A stretch of 36,061 nt of DNA from Oscillospiraceae bacterium (GCA_017522015.1 JAFXAW010000027.1:1-36061), one strand, 5' to 3'; counted from the first letter of the stretch, positions 22,852 to 31,624 are shown. A program made the numbers and translations. Notes: generated from the sequence alone by a model not told the origin.

Positions 22852-24179
22852 GAAAGGAAGATTTTGCAGAAGTTCTCGGTGACATAAACGAGAAGCATAT
22901 CTTGGGCGCCAGAGCGCAACACAAGGCTAAGAAACCTGTCTGGCTCAAATGGGGTGCAATGGCAGCTTGTCTGTTCCTGATTGTGGCGAGTGCTTTTGCT
23001 ATTCCGAGAATAACTGATCCCGGTCCTGGGTACATTCCCATCCCCTACCCCGATGGGACGATTCAGCGGATAGAACCGCCTGATGTTTTTCCCAGTCATC
23101 CCATTCTCAGGCCGGGCGACGAAGGCTATATTGATCCGGCCCCGACGTTAAATCCTCAAACTCCATGGACGATCCATTACAACGAAGTTTCTTCGATGAT
23201 TGCTGCCCACCGGCCGTATATCAAAGGAGTTTTTTCCGAGCCCTTGAATGACACGGAGCTGACTGCTCTTTTGCCGAGCGCAGATTTGACCTGTTCCGGA
23301 TATGTAAGATTTGACGACAAGGGAAACCTGCTGGATATTGAAATGCAGACTGAAACGACTCTGCCGGAAAGCCCGGTCACCATTGGTCTGGCGGATTACT
23401 TTTTCGGTTTTGATTATGTGCTGTCCGGAGCCGAGATGGTCTCGGTCTGCAACGGATTGGATTACCGGGTCTATCAGTATAAGACAGGCAATACGGTCGA
23501 ATTGTCTGCATATACGATTATCAACGATATCTATTTCGCTTTCGTCATGAATGTTCCGCAGGACGATCTGGAACAGGCCAAAGAGGCGTTCCACCATGTA
23601 CTGGAATGCTTTGCTTACTATGAGGAGGGCAAGCCAGACCTTTCCATCATTGTTCCGGAAGAAATCCCCGAGCTGACAGAGCAGACGTTCGATACGTTGA
23701 CTGAAGCGATGGCTGAACCGGACTTTGGCCGCTATCTGCCTTCTGAGATCCCTGCCGGGTTTGGAGATGCATCCATTTACCGCTTCAAATTCCAGGATAC
23801 CAACTTCCTCACTGCCACGTGGTCACGAGGAATGGATGGTCTGTCCTGGGTGGTTACCCCCTGCACCGAAGAGGATGCGCATCGACTCACTACTGTGGAC
23901 GACAAGAAAGGCTACGATCTCTCGCTCTATCCCATCCCCCGTGCAGACTCCGTACCGTATGAACTGCGTGAAATTGTGGATAATCCGATCTTTGAGGCAG
24001 AAGAACTGACTCTTGAGGCCGTATATTGCCGCGCCTATAAGGTCAATGATGCTGGCGACACTGATGGATGGCGCATGAGATTTAGCGTTAAGTACGGAGA
24101 TGTCATCGTTTCGGTAAGCACCAAGGGTGTCGAGCCTGAGTGGTTGTATCAGCAGTTAATGATTCTGAACATGAGATAA
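22848..24179 (+). CDS. Single-pass membrane protein, probable anti-sigma factor/sensor
   Basis: This 443-residue protein has a short cytoplasmic N-terminus (1-32, MRKEDFAEVLGDINEKHI), one membrane helix (about 35-52) and a large extracellular domain of nearly 390 residues. The outer part starts with a Pro-rich linker (PGPGYIPIPYPDG) and is probably beta-rich with two related lobes (around 100-265 and 270-440). I see no zinc-binding HxxxCxxC motif, so it is not a ZAS-type anti-sigma factor. Its four-base overlap with the sigma gene points to coupled expression and a control role. The binding and signal functions are inferred from context. A hairpin follows. Confidence 0.75.
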   Translation: MRKEDFAEVLGDINEKHILGARAQHKAKKPVWLKWGAMAACLFLIVASAFAIPRITDPGPGYIPIPYPDGTIQRIEPPDVFPSHPILRPGDEGYIDPAPTLNPQTPWTIHYNEVSSMIAAHRPYIKGVFSEPLNDTELTALLPSADLTCSGYVRFDDKGNLLDIEMQTETTLPESPVTIGLADYFFGFDYVLSGAEMVSVCNGLDYRVYQYKTGNTVELSAYTIINDIYFAFVMNVPQDDLEQAKEAFHHVLECFAYYEEGKPDLSIIVPEEIPELTEQTFDTLTEAMAEPDFGRYLPSEIPAGFGDASIYRFKFQDTNFLTATWSRGMDGLSWVVTPCTEEDAHRLTTVDDKKGYDLSLYPIPRADSVPYELREIVDNPIFEAEELTLEAVYCRAYKVNDAGDTDGWRMRFSVKYGDVIVSVSTKGVEPEWLYQQLMILNMR

Positions 24180-24201
24180 AAGATTTTTTGAACAGAAAGC
24201 C

Positions 24202-24234
24202 AAAGGCTCCTATCCGTCTCGGGTTGGAGCCTTT
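24202..24234 (+). terminator. Hairpin terminator after the sigma/anti-sigma genes
   Basis: AAAGGCTCC (24202-24210) pairs perfectly with GGAGCCTTT (24226-24234) around a 15-base loop, about 22 bases after the stop. The following T-tract is short. Confidence 0.6.
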
Positions 24235-24344
24235 CCTATACTTTGCGTTCCGTCAAATCGTCGAGGGGGCGGCGGACAGGATTGCAAAGGAGATATAGTC
24301 GGCTTTTCACGCAGGAATGCCACCAATTTTCGTAAGAATACCCC

Positions 24345-24373
24345 TTGCGAAACAAAAGCGGATATGATACATT
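24345..24373 (+). promoter_or_regulatory. Likely promoter of the pheST leader
   Basis: TTGCGA (24345-24350) and TACATT (24368-24373) are separated by 17 bases. Transcription would start near 24380, the expected 5' end of the T-box leader. The -10 match is moderate, and an overlapping TATGAT at 24363 is an alternative. Confidence 0.5.
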
Positions 24374-24379
24374 ATATGG

Positions 24380-24611
24380 GAAATTTATATCAGCATCGGC
24401 AGTGAACGGGAATATAGCGTTCCGCATTTGGCAGAGAGGGTCGGCCGTCGGCTGAAAGCCGGCCTCAAACAGCGTCGCTTGGTTCGCCCGGGAGCATCAG
24501 GTTAATCCCTGACGGGTCCGACCGTTATATCGGGCAAAGCGCGTCCGTTTGGGCGAATTTGGGTGGTACCACGGGTAAAGCTCGTCCCATTTCGGGGCGG
24601 CTTATTTTTTT
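24380..24611 (+). promoter_or_regulatory. Phenylalanine T-box riboswitch leader of pheST
   Basis: The T-box core GGGTGGTACCACGGGT is at 24561-24576, with the tRNA-acceptor pairing TGGT inside it. Stem I shows GAACGGGAATATAG, then an AGAGAG motif (about 24434-24439) followed by GGCTGAAAGCC, typical for the distal loop. On the 3' side TTC at 24483-24485 lies where the specifier codon is expected, matching tRNA-Phe. The antiterminator competes with a terminator stem (24578-24603) that runs into seven T residues (24605-24611). Uncharged tRNA-Phe would stabilise antitermination and raise pheS-pheT expression. The specifier position is read by analogy, without folding. Confidence 0.92.
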
Positions 24612-24655
24612 GTAATTCTATAACTGCTGTGGGCAGATCTTGGAGGGAAACAATT

Positions 24656-25681
24656 ATGAAAGAAATGCTGCAGAAACTGCGCGAAGAATTTGGCGTTGCC
24701 ATCGCGCAGGTGCAGGACGCCGCAGAGCTGGACAGCCTGCGCGTGAAGTATCTCGGAAAGAAAGGTGAACTGACCGCCATCCTCAAGCAGATGGGCAAGC
24801 TCTCTGCCGAGGAGCGTCCCGTGATCGGCCAGCTCGCCAATCAGGTGCGCGCGGAAATGGATGAACGCATCACCGCGTGCAGCGCATCGCTTGCGGAAAA
24901 GGAGCTGGAGAGCCGGCTCAAACGCGAAACGCTTGACGTCACGGTGCCCGGCAAAACGCCCGTCATCGGCCACCGCCATCCGATCAACATCACGGTCGAC
25001 GAGATCAAGGAAATCTTCATCGGCATGGGCTTCCAGGTGATCGACGGCCCGGAAATCGAGCTGGCAAGCTATAACTTCGATCGTCTGAACGCTGAGGAAG
25101 GTCATCCCTCCCGCGACTGGTCGGATACGTTTTATTTTGACGAGGACAGCCGCGTGATGCTGCGCAGCCAGACGAGTCCCATGCAGGTTCGCGCAATGGA
25201 GAGCATGGATCTCCCCATCCGCATTGTCGCGCCCGGCCGCGTGTATCGCAAGGATGAAGTGGACGCAACGCACAGCCCCATGTTCCATCAGATTGAGGGC
25301 ATGGTCATTGACAAGGGCATCACCATGGCCGACCTTAAGGGCACGCTCAACGAGGTCATGAAGCAGCTCTACGGCAAGGACACCGTAACGCGCTTCCGTC
25401 CGCACCACTTCCCCTTCACGGAGCCTTCCTGCGAGATGGACGTTCAGTGCCACAAGTGCGGCGGCGTTGGCTGCCCCACCTGCAAGGGCGAGGGCTGGAT
25501 TGAGCTGCTCGGCGCCGGCATGATCCATCCGAAGGTGCTGGAGATGAGCGGCATCGACAGCGAGGTTTACACGGGCTGGGCATTCGGCATGGGTGTGGAA
25601 CGTCTGGCAATGCGCAAGTTCAAAATCCCGGATCTTCGGTTGATCTTTGAAAATGACGTGCGCTTCCTCGAACAGTTCTGA
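24656..25681 (+). CDS. pheS: Phenylalanine-tRNA ligase alpha subunit
   Basis: This 341-residue catalytic subunit of the alpha2beta2 enzyme charges tRNA-Phe. An N-terminal coiled coil (1-90) binds tRNA. The class II motifs follow: HPINITVDEIKEIF with the motif-1 region, RSQTSPMQVR, APGRVYRKDEVDATHSPMFHQ (motif 2 region) and GMGVERLAM (motif 3). A CHKCGGVGCPTCKGEGW stretch looks like a zinc-binding knuckle and occurs in many bacterial PheS. The frame starts upstream at 24563 inside the terminator, but the ATG at 24656 with GGAGGG nine bases before it is clearly the start. pheT follows 21 bases later. Confidence 0.98.
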   Translation: MKEMLQKLREEFGVAIAQVQDAAELDSLRVKYLGKKGELTAILKQMGKLSAEERPVIGQLANQVRAEMDERITACSASLAEKELESRLKRETLDVTVPGKTPVIGHRHPINITVDEIKEIFIGMGFQVIDGPEIELASYNFDRLNAEEGHPSRDWSDTFYFDEDSRVMLRSQTSPMQVRAMESMDLPIRIVAPGRVYRKDEVDATHSPMFHQIEGMVIDKGITMADLKGTLNEVMKQLYGKDTVTRFRPHHFPFTEPSCEMDVQCHKCGGVGCPTCKGEGWIELLGAGMIHPKVLEMSGIDSEVYTGWAFGMGVERLAMRKFKIPDLRLIFENDVRFLEQF

Positions 25682-25702
25682 TCGGGAAAGGAGATAAGAA
25701 AC

Positions 25703-28114
25703 ATGAATCTTTCCAGAAAATGGCTCAATGCGTTCGTGGAGGACGCAGATATAACGCAAATCAGCGACAAGGCCTTTGACGAGGCAATGACGCTCTCCGG
25801 CTCCAAGGTCGAGGTGACAACTGCCCCCGGCGAGGAGATCCGGAATGTCGTGGTCGGAAAAGTTGTTGAAATCCGTCGTCACGAGAACAGCGATCACATG
25901 TGGATCTGCCAGCTTGACATTGGCAAGGAAGCCCCGGTCCAGATCGTGACCGGCGCGCAGAACGTAAAACTGGGTGACGTTGTGCCGGTTGCAAAGCACA
26001 ATTCCTATCTGCCCGGCGGCGTGCACATCACTAAGGGCAAGCTGCGCGGCGAAAAGTCGGAGGGTATGCTTTGCTCCCTCTCCGAGCTTGGTCTCGACAT
26101 TCACGATTTCCCCGGCGCTTTTGAAGACGGCATTTTCATTCTTTCCGACGATCCGGAGCTGAAGGATAAGCTCGTACCGGGCGAAGACGTGCGTCCCCTG
26201 CTTGGTCTGGATGATCACGTTGTGGAGTTTGAGATCACGCCGAACCGTCCAGACTGCCTTTCCGTAATCGGTCTTGCCAGAGAGGTCGCAGCGACCTTCG
26301 ACAAGCCCCTCAAGCTGCACACGCCTGTGGTTCAGGAGCTTGGAAAAGAGGAACTCTCCTCCCTCTTGCAGGTGCGCGTGGACGCGCCTGAGCTCTGCCC
26401 GCGCTACTCCTCCCGTATGGTGCGCAATGTGCGCATCGCGCCGTCCCCGCAGTGGATGCGTGAGCGTCTGCGCATGAGCGGCGTCCGGCCGATCAACAAC
26501 ATCGTGGACATCACAAACTACGTTATGCTTGAATACGGCCAGCCTATGCACGCTTTTGATTACCGCTATGTCAAGGGCGGAAAGATCATTGTTCGCAAAG
26601 CGGAAGACGGCGAGACGCTCACCACACTTGACGGCACTGTGCGCAAGCTGACAAAGGATATGCTTGTCATTGCGGACGAGACGCGCGCAGTCGGCCTTGC
26701 CGGCATCATGGGCGGTGAGAACAGCGAAATCGTTGAAGATACTGTGGATGTTGTGTTCGAGAGCGCAAACTTCGACGGCACCTGCATCAGACGCGGCGCG
26801 CTTGCGCTTGGCATGCGCACGGAAGCGAGCGCAAAATTTGAAAAGGGCCTCGACCCGATGAACACGGTTCCTGCGTTGGAGCGCGCCTGCGAGCTCGTGG
26901 AAATGCTCGGTGCCGGCGAGGTTCTGCCCGGCATGATCGATGTGGAAAACCACAGCTATGAACCCTATTCCCTCGCGCTGCGGCCGGAAAAGATCAATGA
27001 GCTGCTGGGCACGGAAATCGACGTGGATACCATGTGCGATATTCTCCGCAAGATCGGCTTTGGTATTGATGGTGAGACAGTAACCGTTCCCTCCTGGCGT
27101 GGCGACGTGCGGCATTATTCGGACCTGGCCGAAGAGGTCGCGCGCTTCTATGGCTACAACAATCTGCCTACGACTCTGATGCGCGGCGAAACCACGCGCG
27201 GCGGATATACGCAGGAGCAGCTTGTGGAAAACCGACTCGGCACGCTTTGCTCCGGCTTCGGCTTCGACGAGATCCTCACCTATTCGTTTATCTCTCCCGA
27301 TTACTATGACAAGATCCGTTGGGCAGCGGACGATCCGCGGCGCGAGAGCTTCCGCATTCTCAACCCGCTGGGCGAGGACACCTCCATCATGCGCACAACC
27401 ACGCTCCCCTCCATGCTGGAGATTTTGTCCCACAACTTCAATTATCGCAACCGCAACGTGCGCCTGTACGAGCTGGGCCGCTACTATCTGCCCGGCGGCG
27501 AGGACGGGCTTGCGCAGGAAAAGCGTTGCCTGTCCCTCGGCGCTTACGACGAGACGATGGATTTCTATACGCTCAAGGGCTGCATCTGCGCCATTCTGGA
27601 TGATCTGCGTATTGGTGACGTGCGTTTTACCGCCTGCGCGGATAACCCCTCCTATCATCCCGGACGCTGTGCGTATGTCTTCTCCGGCGATACCTGCCTC
27701 GGCGTATTTGGCCAGATCCATCCGCTCGTTGCGCAGAACTACGACATGGACACGGAGCTCTACTGTGCGGAGCTTTCCGTTGAGGCACTTTTTGCCGTGC
27801 GTGGCGCGCAGAGCGAGTATGTGGCGCTGCCAAAGTATCCAGCCGTCATGCGCGACCTCGCCCTTGTCTGTGACGAGAGTGTGACCGTCGGCGCGCTGGA
27901 GGACTGCATTAAGGGCGCGTCCAAATCCCTTCTGCGTGAGATTGAGCTTTTTGACATCTACAGAGGCCCCGGCATTGCGGAGGGCAAAAAGTCCGTGGCG
28001 TTCAGCCTGATCCTGCGTGCAGACGACCGCAGCCTGACTGCGGAAGAGGTGGATGCCGAGATGGCAACCGTGCTGGCTGCACTCTCCGAAAAACTTGACG
28101 CCGTACTCAGATAA
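25703..28114 (+). CDS. pheT: Phenylalanine-tRNA ligase beta subunit
   Basis: This 803-residue beta subunit of PheRS has an OB-fold tRNA-binding domain at about 40-150 (VVGKVVEIRRHENSDHMWIC), the B3/B4 editing domain at about 210-390, the B5 domain near 405-475 and an FDX-ACB anticodon-binding domain over roughly the last 90 residues (KYPAVMRDLALVCDE, ending EKLDAVLR). Editing removes mischarged Tyr. Length and domain order are normal for bacterial PheT. It is the second gene of the T-box operon and has AAGGAGA before its ATG. A strong terminator follows. Long open frames on its opposite strand are a result of codon bias. Confidence 0.98.
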   Translation: MNLSRKWLNAFVEDADITQISDKAFDEAMTLSGSKVEVTTAPGEEIRNVVVGKVVEIRRHENSDHMWICQLDIGKEAPVQIVTGAQNVKLGDVVPVAKHNSYLPGGVHITKGKLRGEKSEGMLCSLSELGLDIHDFPGAFEDGIFILSDDPELKDKLVPGEDVRPLLGLDDHVVEFEITPNRPDCLSVIGLAREVAATFDKPLKLHTPVVQELGKEELSSLLQVRVDAPELCPRYSSRMVRNVRIAPSPQWMRERLRMSGVRPINNIVDITNYVMLEYGQPMHAFDYRYVKGGKIIVRKAEDGETLTTLDGTVRKLTKDMLVIADETRAVGLAGIMGGENSEIVEDTVDVVFESANFDGTCIRRGALALGMRTEASAKFEKGLDPMNTVPALERACELVEMLGAGEVLPGMIDVENHSYEPYSLALRPEKINELLGTEIDVDTMCDILRKIGFGIDGETVTVPSWRGDVRHYSDLAEEVARFYGYNNLPTTLMRGETTRGGYTQEQLVENRLGTLCSGFGFDEILTYSFISPDYYDKIRWAADDPRRESFRILNPLGEDTSIMRTTTLPSMLEILSHNFNYRNRNVRLYELGRYYLPGGEDGLAQEKRCLSLGAYDETMDFYTLKGCICAILDDLRIGDVRFTACADNPSYHPGRCAYVFSGDTCLGVFGQIHPLVAQNYDMDTELYCAELSVEALFAVRGAQSEYVALPKYPAVMRDLALVCDESVTVGALEDCIKGASKSLLREIELFDIYRGPGIAEGKKSVAFSLILRADDRSLTAEEVDAEMATVLAALSEKLDAVLR

Positions 28115-28135
28115 TCAGACATTCGCATATAATCA

Positions 28136-28176
28136 AAGCGGAGCACAGAACGTTCTGTGCTCCGCTTATTTTGTTG
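28136..28176 (+). terminator. Terminator of pheST
   Basis: A 15-bp perfect stem AAGCGGAGCACAGAA/TTCTGTGCTCCGCTT with a very tight loop is followed by ATTTTGTTG. It starts 22 bases after the pheT stop. Confidence 0.85.
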
Positions 28177-28255
28177 AAACCTGTCGATTTGTGTAAACTG
28201 TAAATATTGCCATTCTCTTTTATGTAAAAATAAACGAAAATTTATAATTTTTGTC

Positions 28256-28283
28256 TTTACATACACCGAATCTTTGCTATAAT
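28256..28283 (+). promoter_or_regulatory. Sigma-A promoter of ireB
   Basis: TTTACA (28256-28261) and a perfect TATAAT (28278-28283) are separated by 16 bases. Transcription would start near 28290, about 45 bases before the TTG start codon. Confidence 0.82.
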
Positions 28284-28334
28284 ATATCTCGAATACAGAT
28301 TTTGGAAACTTTCTCAAGCGAAGGAGGTTATATC

Positions 28335-28574
28335 TTGGAAGACGCAACACGCAGATACAGTACAATCGACAACAGCACAGAGATTAAGAAGATTCTTTCT
28401 TCCGTCTATGATGCTTTGAGCGAGAAGGGATATAACCCGATCAATCAGATCGTTGGCTATATTCTCTCAGAAGATCCGACTTACATCACCAACTATAAGG
28501 GCGCACGCAGTCTGATTTGCCGCATCGACCGGGATGAGCTGCTGCACGAGCTTGTAATCAGCTATCTGAAGTAA
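28335..28574 (+). CDS. ireB: IreB-family (UPF0297) regulatory phosphoprotein
   Basis: This 79-residue protein matches IreB/YrzL over its whole length: [20 protein letters not shown], then [20 protein letters not shown] and [17 protein letters not shown]. In Enterococcus IreB is phosphorylated on N-terminal Thr residues by the PASTA kinase IreK and influences cephalosporin resistance. The start is TTG at 28335, seven bases after a perfect AAGGAGG. The frame is open to 28251, but that part overlaps the promoter. It is normally followed by yqgF/ruvX and a DUF1292 gene; here it stands alone between a promoter and a terminator. Confidence 0.95.
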   Translation: MEDATRRYSTIDNSTEIKKILSSVYDALSEKGYNPINQIVGYILSEDPTYITNYKGARSLICRIDRDELLHELVISYLK

Positions 28575-28589
28575 ATACTGCATCTTTTG

Positions 28590-28618
28590 CCGGCGTAGGA
28601 AACTACGCCGGTTTTTTT
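28590..28618 (+). terminator. Terminator of ireB
   Basis: CCGGCGTAG pairs with CTACGCCGG around a GAAA tetraloop and is followed by seven T residues. It lies 15 bases after the ireB stop. Confidence 0.95.
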
Positions 28619-28728
28619 GTTCTGCTTTTAAGAATCCGCATAGAATGCACATTGCATCATGCATTGTCAGATCTTCCCTTTAATCGCGCGATGCATGTAC
28701 GCATGAAATTTTCTGCAGGAGGACAAAA

Positions 28729-28758
28729 GTCATATTACAGGGCTTATCCCCATAGAGT
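28729..28758 (+). promoter_or_regulatory. Sigma-E type mother-cell promoter of spoIVA
   Basis: GTCATATT (28729-28736) is a perfect sigma-E -35 box. After 14 bases comes CATAGAGT (28751-28758), which matches six of eight positions of the -10 consensus CATACAMT. Transcription would start near 28765. In Bacillus spoIVA is sigma-E dependent, so the motif fits the gene. There is no sigma-A promoter of comparable quality here. Confidence 0.8.
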
Positions 28759-28787
28759 TTATCAACAAACCTAAGGGGGAATCATGC

Positions 28788-30263
28788 GTGACTGATTTTG
28801 GAATATATGAAGATATTGCGCTTCGCACGGGCGGAGATATATACGTCGGCGTGGTCGGACCTGTCCGGACGGGAAAATCCAGCTTTATCAAGCGCTTTAT
28901 GGAGACTGTAGTCATCCCGAACGTGGAGGATGTCTACATGCGCGAGCGCGCACGGGACGAACTGCCACAGTCCGGTTCCGGAAAAACGATTATGACGGCA
29001 GAACCGAAATTTGTGCCGGAGGACGCAGTCCGGCTTACGCTTGACGGCAGCGCGGAGCTTTCCGTCCGTTTGATCGACTGTGTCGGATATATGGTGCCCG
29101 GCGCGCTCGGCCGCTTCGAGGGTGAAACCGAGCGGATGGTCACAACACCATGGTTTGACCACGAAATCAGCATATCCGAAGCCGCCGAGTATGGAACATC
29201 CAAGGTGATCTGCGAGCACTCCACGATTGGGCTTGTCGTCACAACGGACGGCAGCATCTGTGATATTGCGCGCGCGGATTATGTAGAAGCCGAAGCGCGC
29301 GTTATAAAAGAGCTGCAGGCAATCGGAAAGCCCTTTGTCGTGCTCATAAACTGCAAGGATCCGAACAGCCGGGAGTCCATCGCACTTCGTGATGCACTGA
29401 GTGAAAAATATGGCGTGAGCTGCATTTGCATCAACTGTCTGGAGTTCACGGAAGAGACTGTAAAGGAGATATTCAAATCGCTTCTGCTCTCCTTCCCCAT
29501 CCGGGAGCTGTATGTGCATCTGCCGAGCTGGATTGATGTCCTGCCGCTGCGTCATGCTCTTCGTCGTGAACTGCTGGAAGGGATTGCCGCTGCCTTTGAC
29601 GGCATTTCTCAGCTTCGTGACGTTAAGGGCGCGGTTTCCAGACTGCAGGATCTGTTCGGCGCAGGTGCAGCGCTGGATAACATTTCCCTTGGAAGCGGGA
29701 CGTCCGAAATCCGTCTCGAGCTGCCAAAGGCGATGTACTACGAGACGATCAGCGCGCAGTCTGGCTTTGAGATTCGGGACGACGGCGATCTCATGTCCCT
29801 GCTCACAGAGATGAAAAATGTCAAATCCGAATACGACCGGATCTGTGACGCGCTGCGCGATGTTCGTGAGCGCGGCTACGGGATTGTATTGCCGTCGAAT
29901 GAGGAGATGATTCTGGAAGAACCGGAGATCGTCCGTCACGGTGGCCGCTACAGCGTCAAGCTGCGCGCGAGCGCACCGTCTATCCATATGATCCGTGCAA
30001 ATATCGAAACAGAGGTCTCCCCTGCGCTCGGCGGCGAAAAGGCCTCGGAGGAGGTAATCAATTTCCTTCTGCAGGATTTCGAGGGCGACGTATCGCGCAT
30101 CTGGGAATCCAACATCTTCGGCAAATCGCTCTATGAGATTGCCGGCGAGGGGCTGTCAGCAAAGATCAAGCGCATGTCGGTCGAATCGCAGGATAAGCTG
30201 CAGGATACGCTTCAGCGCATCATTAACGAGGGCAGCGGCGGTCTCATCTGCATTATTCTGTAA
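28788..30263 (+). CDS. spoIVA: Stage IV sporulation protein A (coat morphogenetic ATPase)
   Basis: This 491-residue ATPase polymerises on the forespore surface and forms the basement layer of the spore coat. The Walker A motif GPVRTGKS is at residues 24-31. T67 and T70 lie in SGKTIMTAEPKFVP, the sensor region. Walker B is LIDCVGYMVPG around D97. The middle part fits the TRAFAC GTPase-derived ATPase core. The C-terminus ends in INEGSGGLICIIL, nearly identical to the Bacillus protein, where it binds SpoVM and the membrane. The start is GTG at 28788, with AAGGGGGA seven bases upstream. It is monocistronic, with a sigma-E type promoter at 28729. Confidence 0.97.
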   Translation: MTDFGIYEDIALRTGGDIYVGVVGPVRTGKSSFIKRFMETVVIPNVEDVYMRERARDELPQSGSGKTIMTAEPKFVPEDAVRLTLDGSAELSVRLIDCVGYMVPGALGRFEGETERMVTTPWFDHEISISEAAEYGTSKVICEHSTIGLVVTTDGSICDIARADYVEAEARVIKELQAIGKPFVVLINCKDPNSRESIALRDALSEKYGVSCICINCLEFTEETVKEIFKSLLLSFPIRELYVHLPSWIDVLPLRHALRRELLEGIAAAFDGISQLRDVKGAVSRLQDLFGAGAALDNISLGSGTSEIRLELPKAMYYETISAQSGFEIRDDGDLMSLLTEMKNVKSEYDRICDALRDVRERGYGIVLPSNEEMILEEPEIVRHGGRYSVKLRASAPSIHMIRANIETEVSPALGGEKASEEVINFLLQDFEGDVSRIWESNIFGKSLYEIAGEGLSAKIKRMSVESQDKLQDTLQRIINEGSGGLICIIL

Positions 30264-30343
30264 AATAATATGGAAGAATTGCAACAATACGAAAGACAGA
30301 CATGCAAATAATTGCAAATATATACAAGATTTCAAGGAAGTAC

Positions 30344-30372
30344 TTGAAATTATGAATCATTGATGTTAGGAT
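30344..30372 (+). promoter_or_regulatory. Likely promoter of the aminotransferase gene
   Basis: TTGAAA (30344-30349) and TAGGAT (30367-30372) are 17 bases apart; transcription would start near 30379, about 50 bases before the ATG. The rest of the 164-base gap after spoIVA shows no clear terminator or other feature. Confidence 0.5.
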
Positions 30373-30427
30373 TGGTGCATTCTCATCATGCGTACCCAGC
30401 GCAAATAAGCACAAAGAGGTATAACGA

Positions 30428-31624
30428 ATGAAAACGCTTTCCCGTATCGCCGGAACTGTTCGTGCGTCTACGACGCTCGCGGTGGATTCCCTTGCAAAGC
30501 AGATGAAAGCCGACGGATATGACGTCGTTGGTTTTGGCACCGGCGAACCGGATTTTGATACTCCTGACAATATTAAGGAAGCCGCATGCGCTGCGATACG
30601 CGACGGGCAGACGAAGTACACACCGGCCGCAGGCATTATCCCGCTTCGGCAGGCGATCGCCGCGCGCCTGAAAGCTGACTGCGATCTGGACTATGACTAC
30701 ACGCAGATCGTGGTTGCCAGCGGTGCAAAGCACAATGTCTTCCTTGCTTTGATCGCGCTGCTTAATCCGGGCGATGAGGTCATTCTCCCCGCACCCTACT
30801 GGGTCAGCTATTATGAGATGATCCGCATGGCCGGCGGCGAGCCGGTTATTGTAACCGCAACCGAGCAGCAGGAATTCAAAATCACGCCTGAACAGCTTGA
30901 AAATGCGATCACCGAGAAGACCAAAGTCTTTATGATCAACAACCCCTCCAACCCGACCGGCATGCTCTACAGCCGCGAGGAGCTGATTGCGCTGGCGGAG
31001 GTCTGCGTAAAGCACGACCTGTACATCATCTCGGACGAAATCTATTACAGTCTGGTTTATGGCGATAACGAATTTGTCTCCATCGCCACGCTTAGTGAGG
31101 ATATCAAAAATCGCACAATCCTGATTAACGGCGTGTCCAAGTCCTACGCCATGACCGGCTGGCGCATTGGCTATGCAGCGGCTAACCCCGAAATTGCTCG
31201 CGTAATGTCCAACTACGTCAGCCACTCCACGGGCGCTCCCTCCACGATCAGCCAGTATGCCGCCATCGAAGCGCTTACCGGCCAGCAGGAAGGCGTTGAC
31301 GAAATGCGCCGTGTGTTTGAAGAGCGCAAGGACTACATTGTCTCGCGCATCAACGCCATTCCGGAAGTCAGCTGCATCGTGCCGGACGGTGCGTTCTACG
31401 TGATGATGAACATCGAAAAGCTCATTGGCAAAACACTTGGCGGTCGCGTGATCCAAAACGATGAGGATTTCGCAATGGCTTTTCTTGAAAAAGGACTCGT
31501 GGCCGTTGTTCCCTGCGCGAGCTTTGGCGCACCGAATTTCCTCCGCTGGACCTATGCCGCCTCCATGGAGAGCATCCGAAAGGGCATGGATCGTCTGGAG
31601 AAATTCCTGCACGACGAAGACTGA
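30428..31624 (+). CDS. Class I PLP-dependent aminotransferase (aspartate aminotransferase type)
   Basis: This 398-residue fold-type I enzyme has GTGEPDFDTP near the N-terminus, NNPSNPTGMLYSREEL (about 171-186), the substrate/PLP Asp in IISDEIYYSLV, and the PLP lysine K238 in NGVSKSYAMTGWRIGY; the Arg of GWRIG (R246) binds PLP phosphate. The C-terminal substrate Arg is in NFLRWTYA. The pattern is that of the bacterial 1-beta aspartate/prephenate aminotransferase group, which makes aspartate from oxaloacetate and glutamate. The amino-donor specificity is not certain, so no symbol is given. AAGAGG precedes the ATG. It is monocistronic with a terminator at 31678. Confidence 0.92.
   Translation: MKTLSRIAGTVRASTTLAVDSLAKQMKADGYDVVGFGTGEPDFDTPDNIKEAACAAIRDGQTKYTPAAGIIPLRQAIAARLKADCDLDYDYTQIVVASGAKHNVFLALIALLNPGDEVILPAPYWVSYYEMIRMAGGEPVIVTATEQQEFKITPEQLENAITEKTKVFMINNPSNPTGMLYSREELIALAEVCVKHDLYIISDEIYYSLVYGDNEFVSIATLSEDIKNRTILINGVSKSYAMTGWRIGYAAANPEIARVMSNYVSHSTGAPSTISQYAAIEALTGQQEGVDEMRRVFEERKDYIVSRINAIPEVSCIVPDGAFYVMMNIEKLIGKTLGGRVIQNDEDFAMAFLEKGLVAVVPCASFGAPNFLRWTYAASMESIRKGMDRLEKFLHDED

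Noticed and set aside
24602-27721. A 1039-codon open frame on the minus strand opposite pheS-pheT
   Set aside because: It is antisense to two certain genes and the T-box terminator, has no recognisable domain or ribosome site, and arises from GC-rich third positions in pheST.
28782-29987. A 401-codon minus-strand frame opposite spoIVA
   Set aside because: spoIVA is certain over its full length; the antisense frame has no ribosome site or family resemblance.
30386-31612. A 408-codon minus-strand frame opposite the aminotransferase gene
   Set aside because: It mirrors a complete PLP enzyme and shows no motif of its own.
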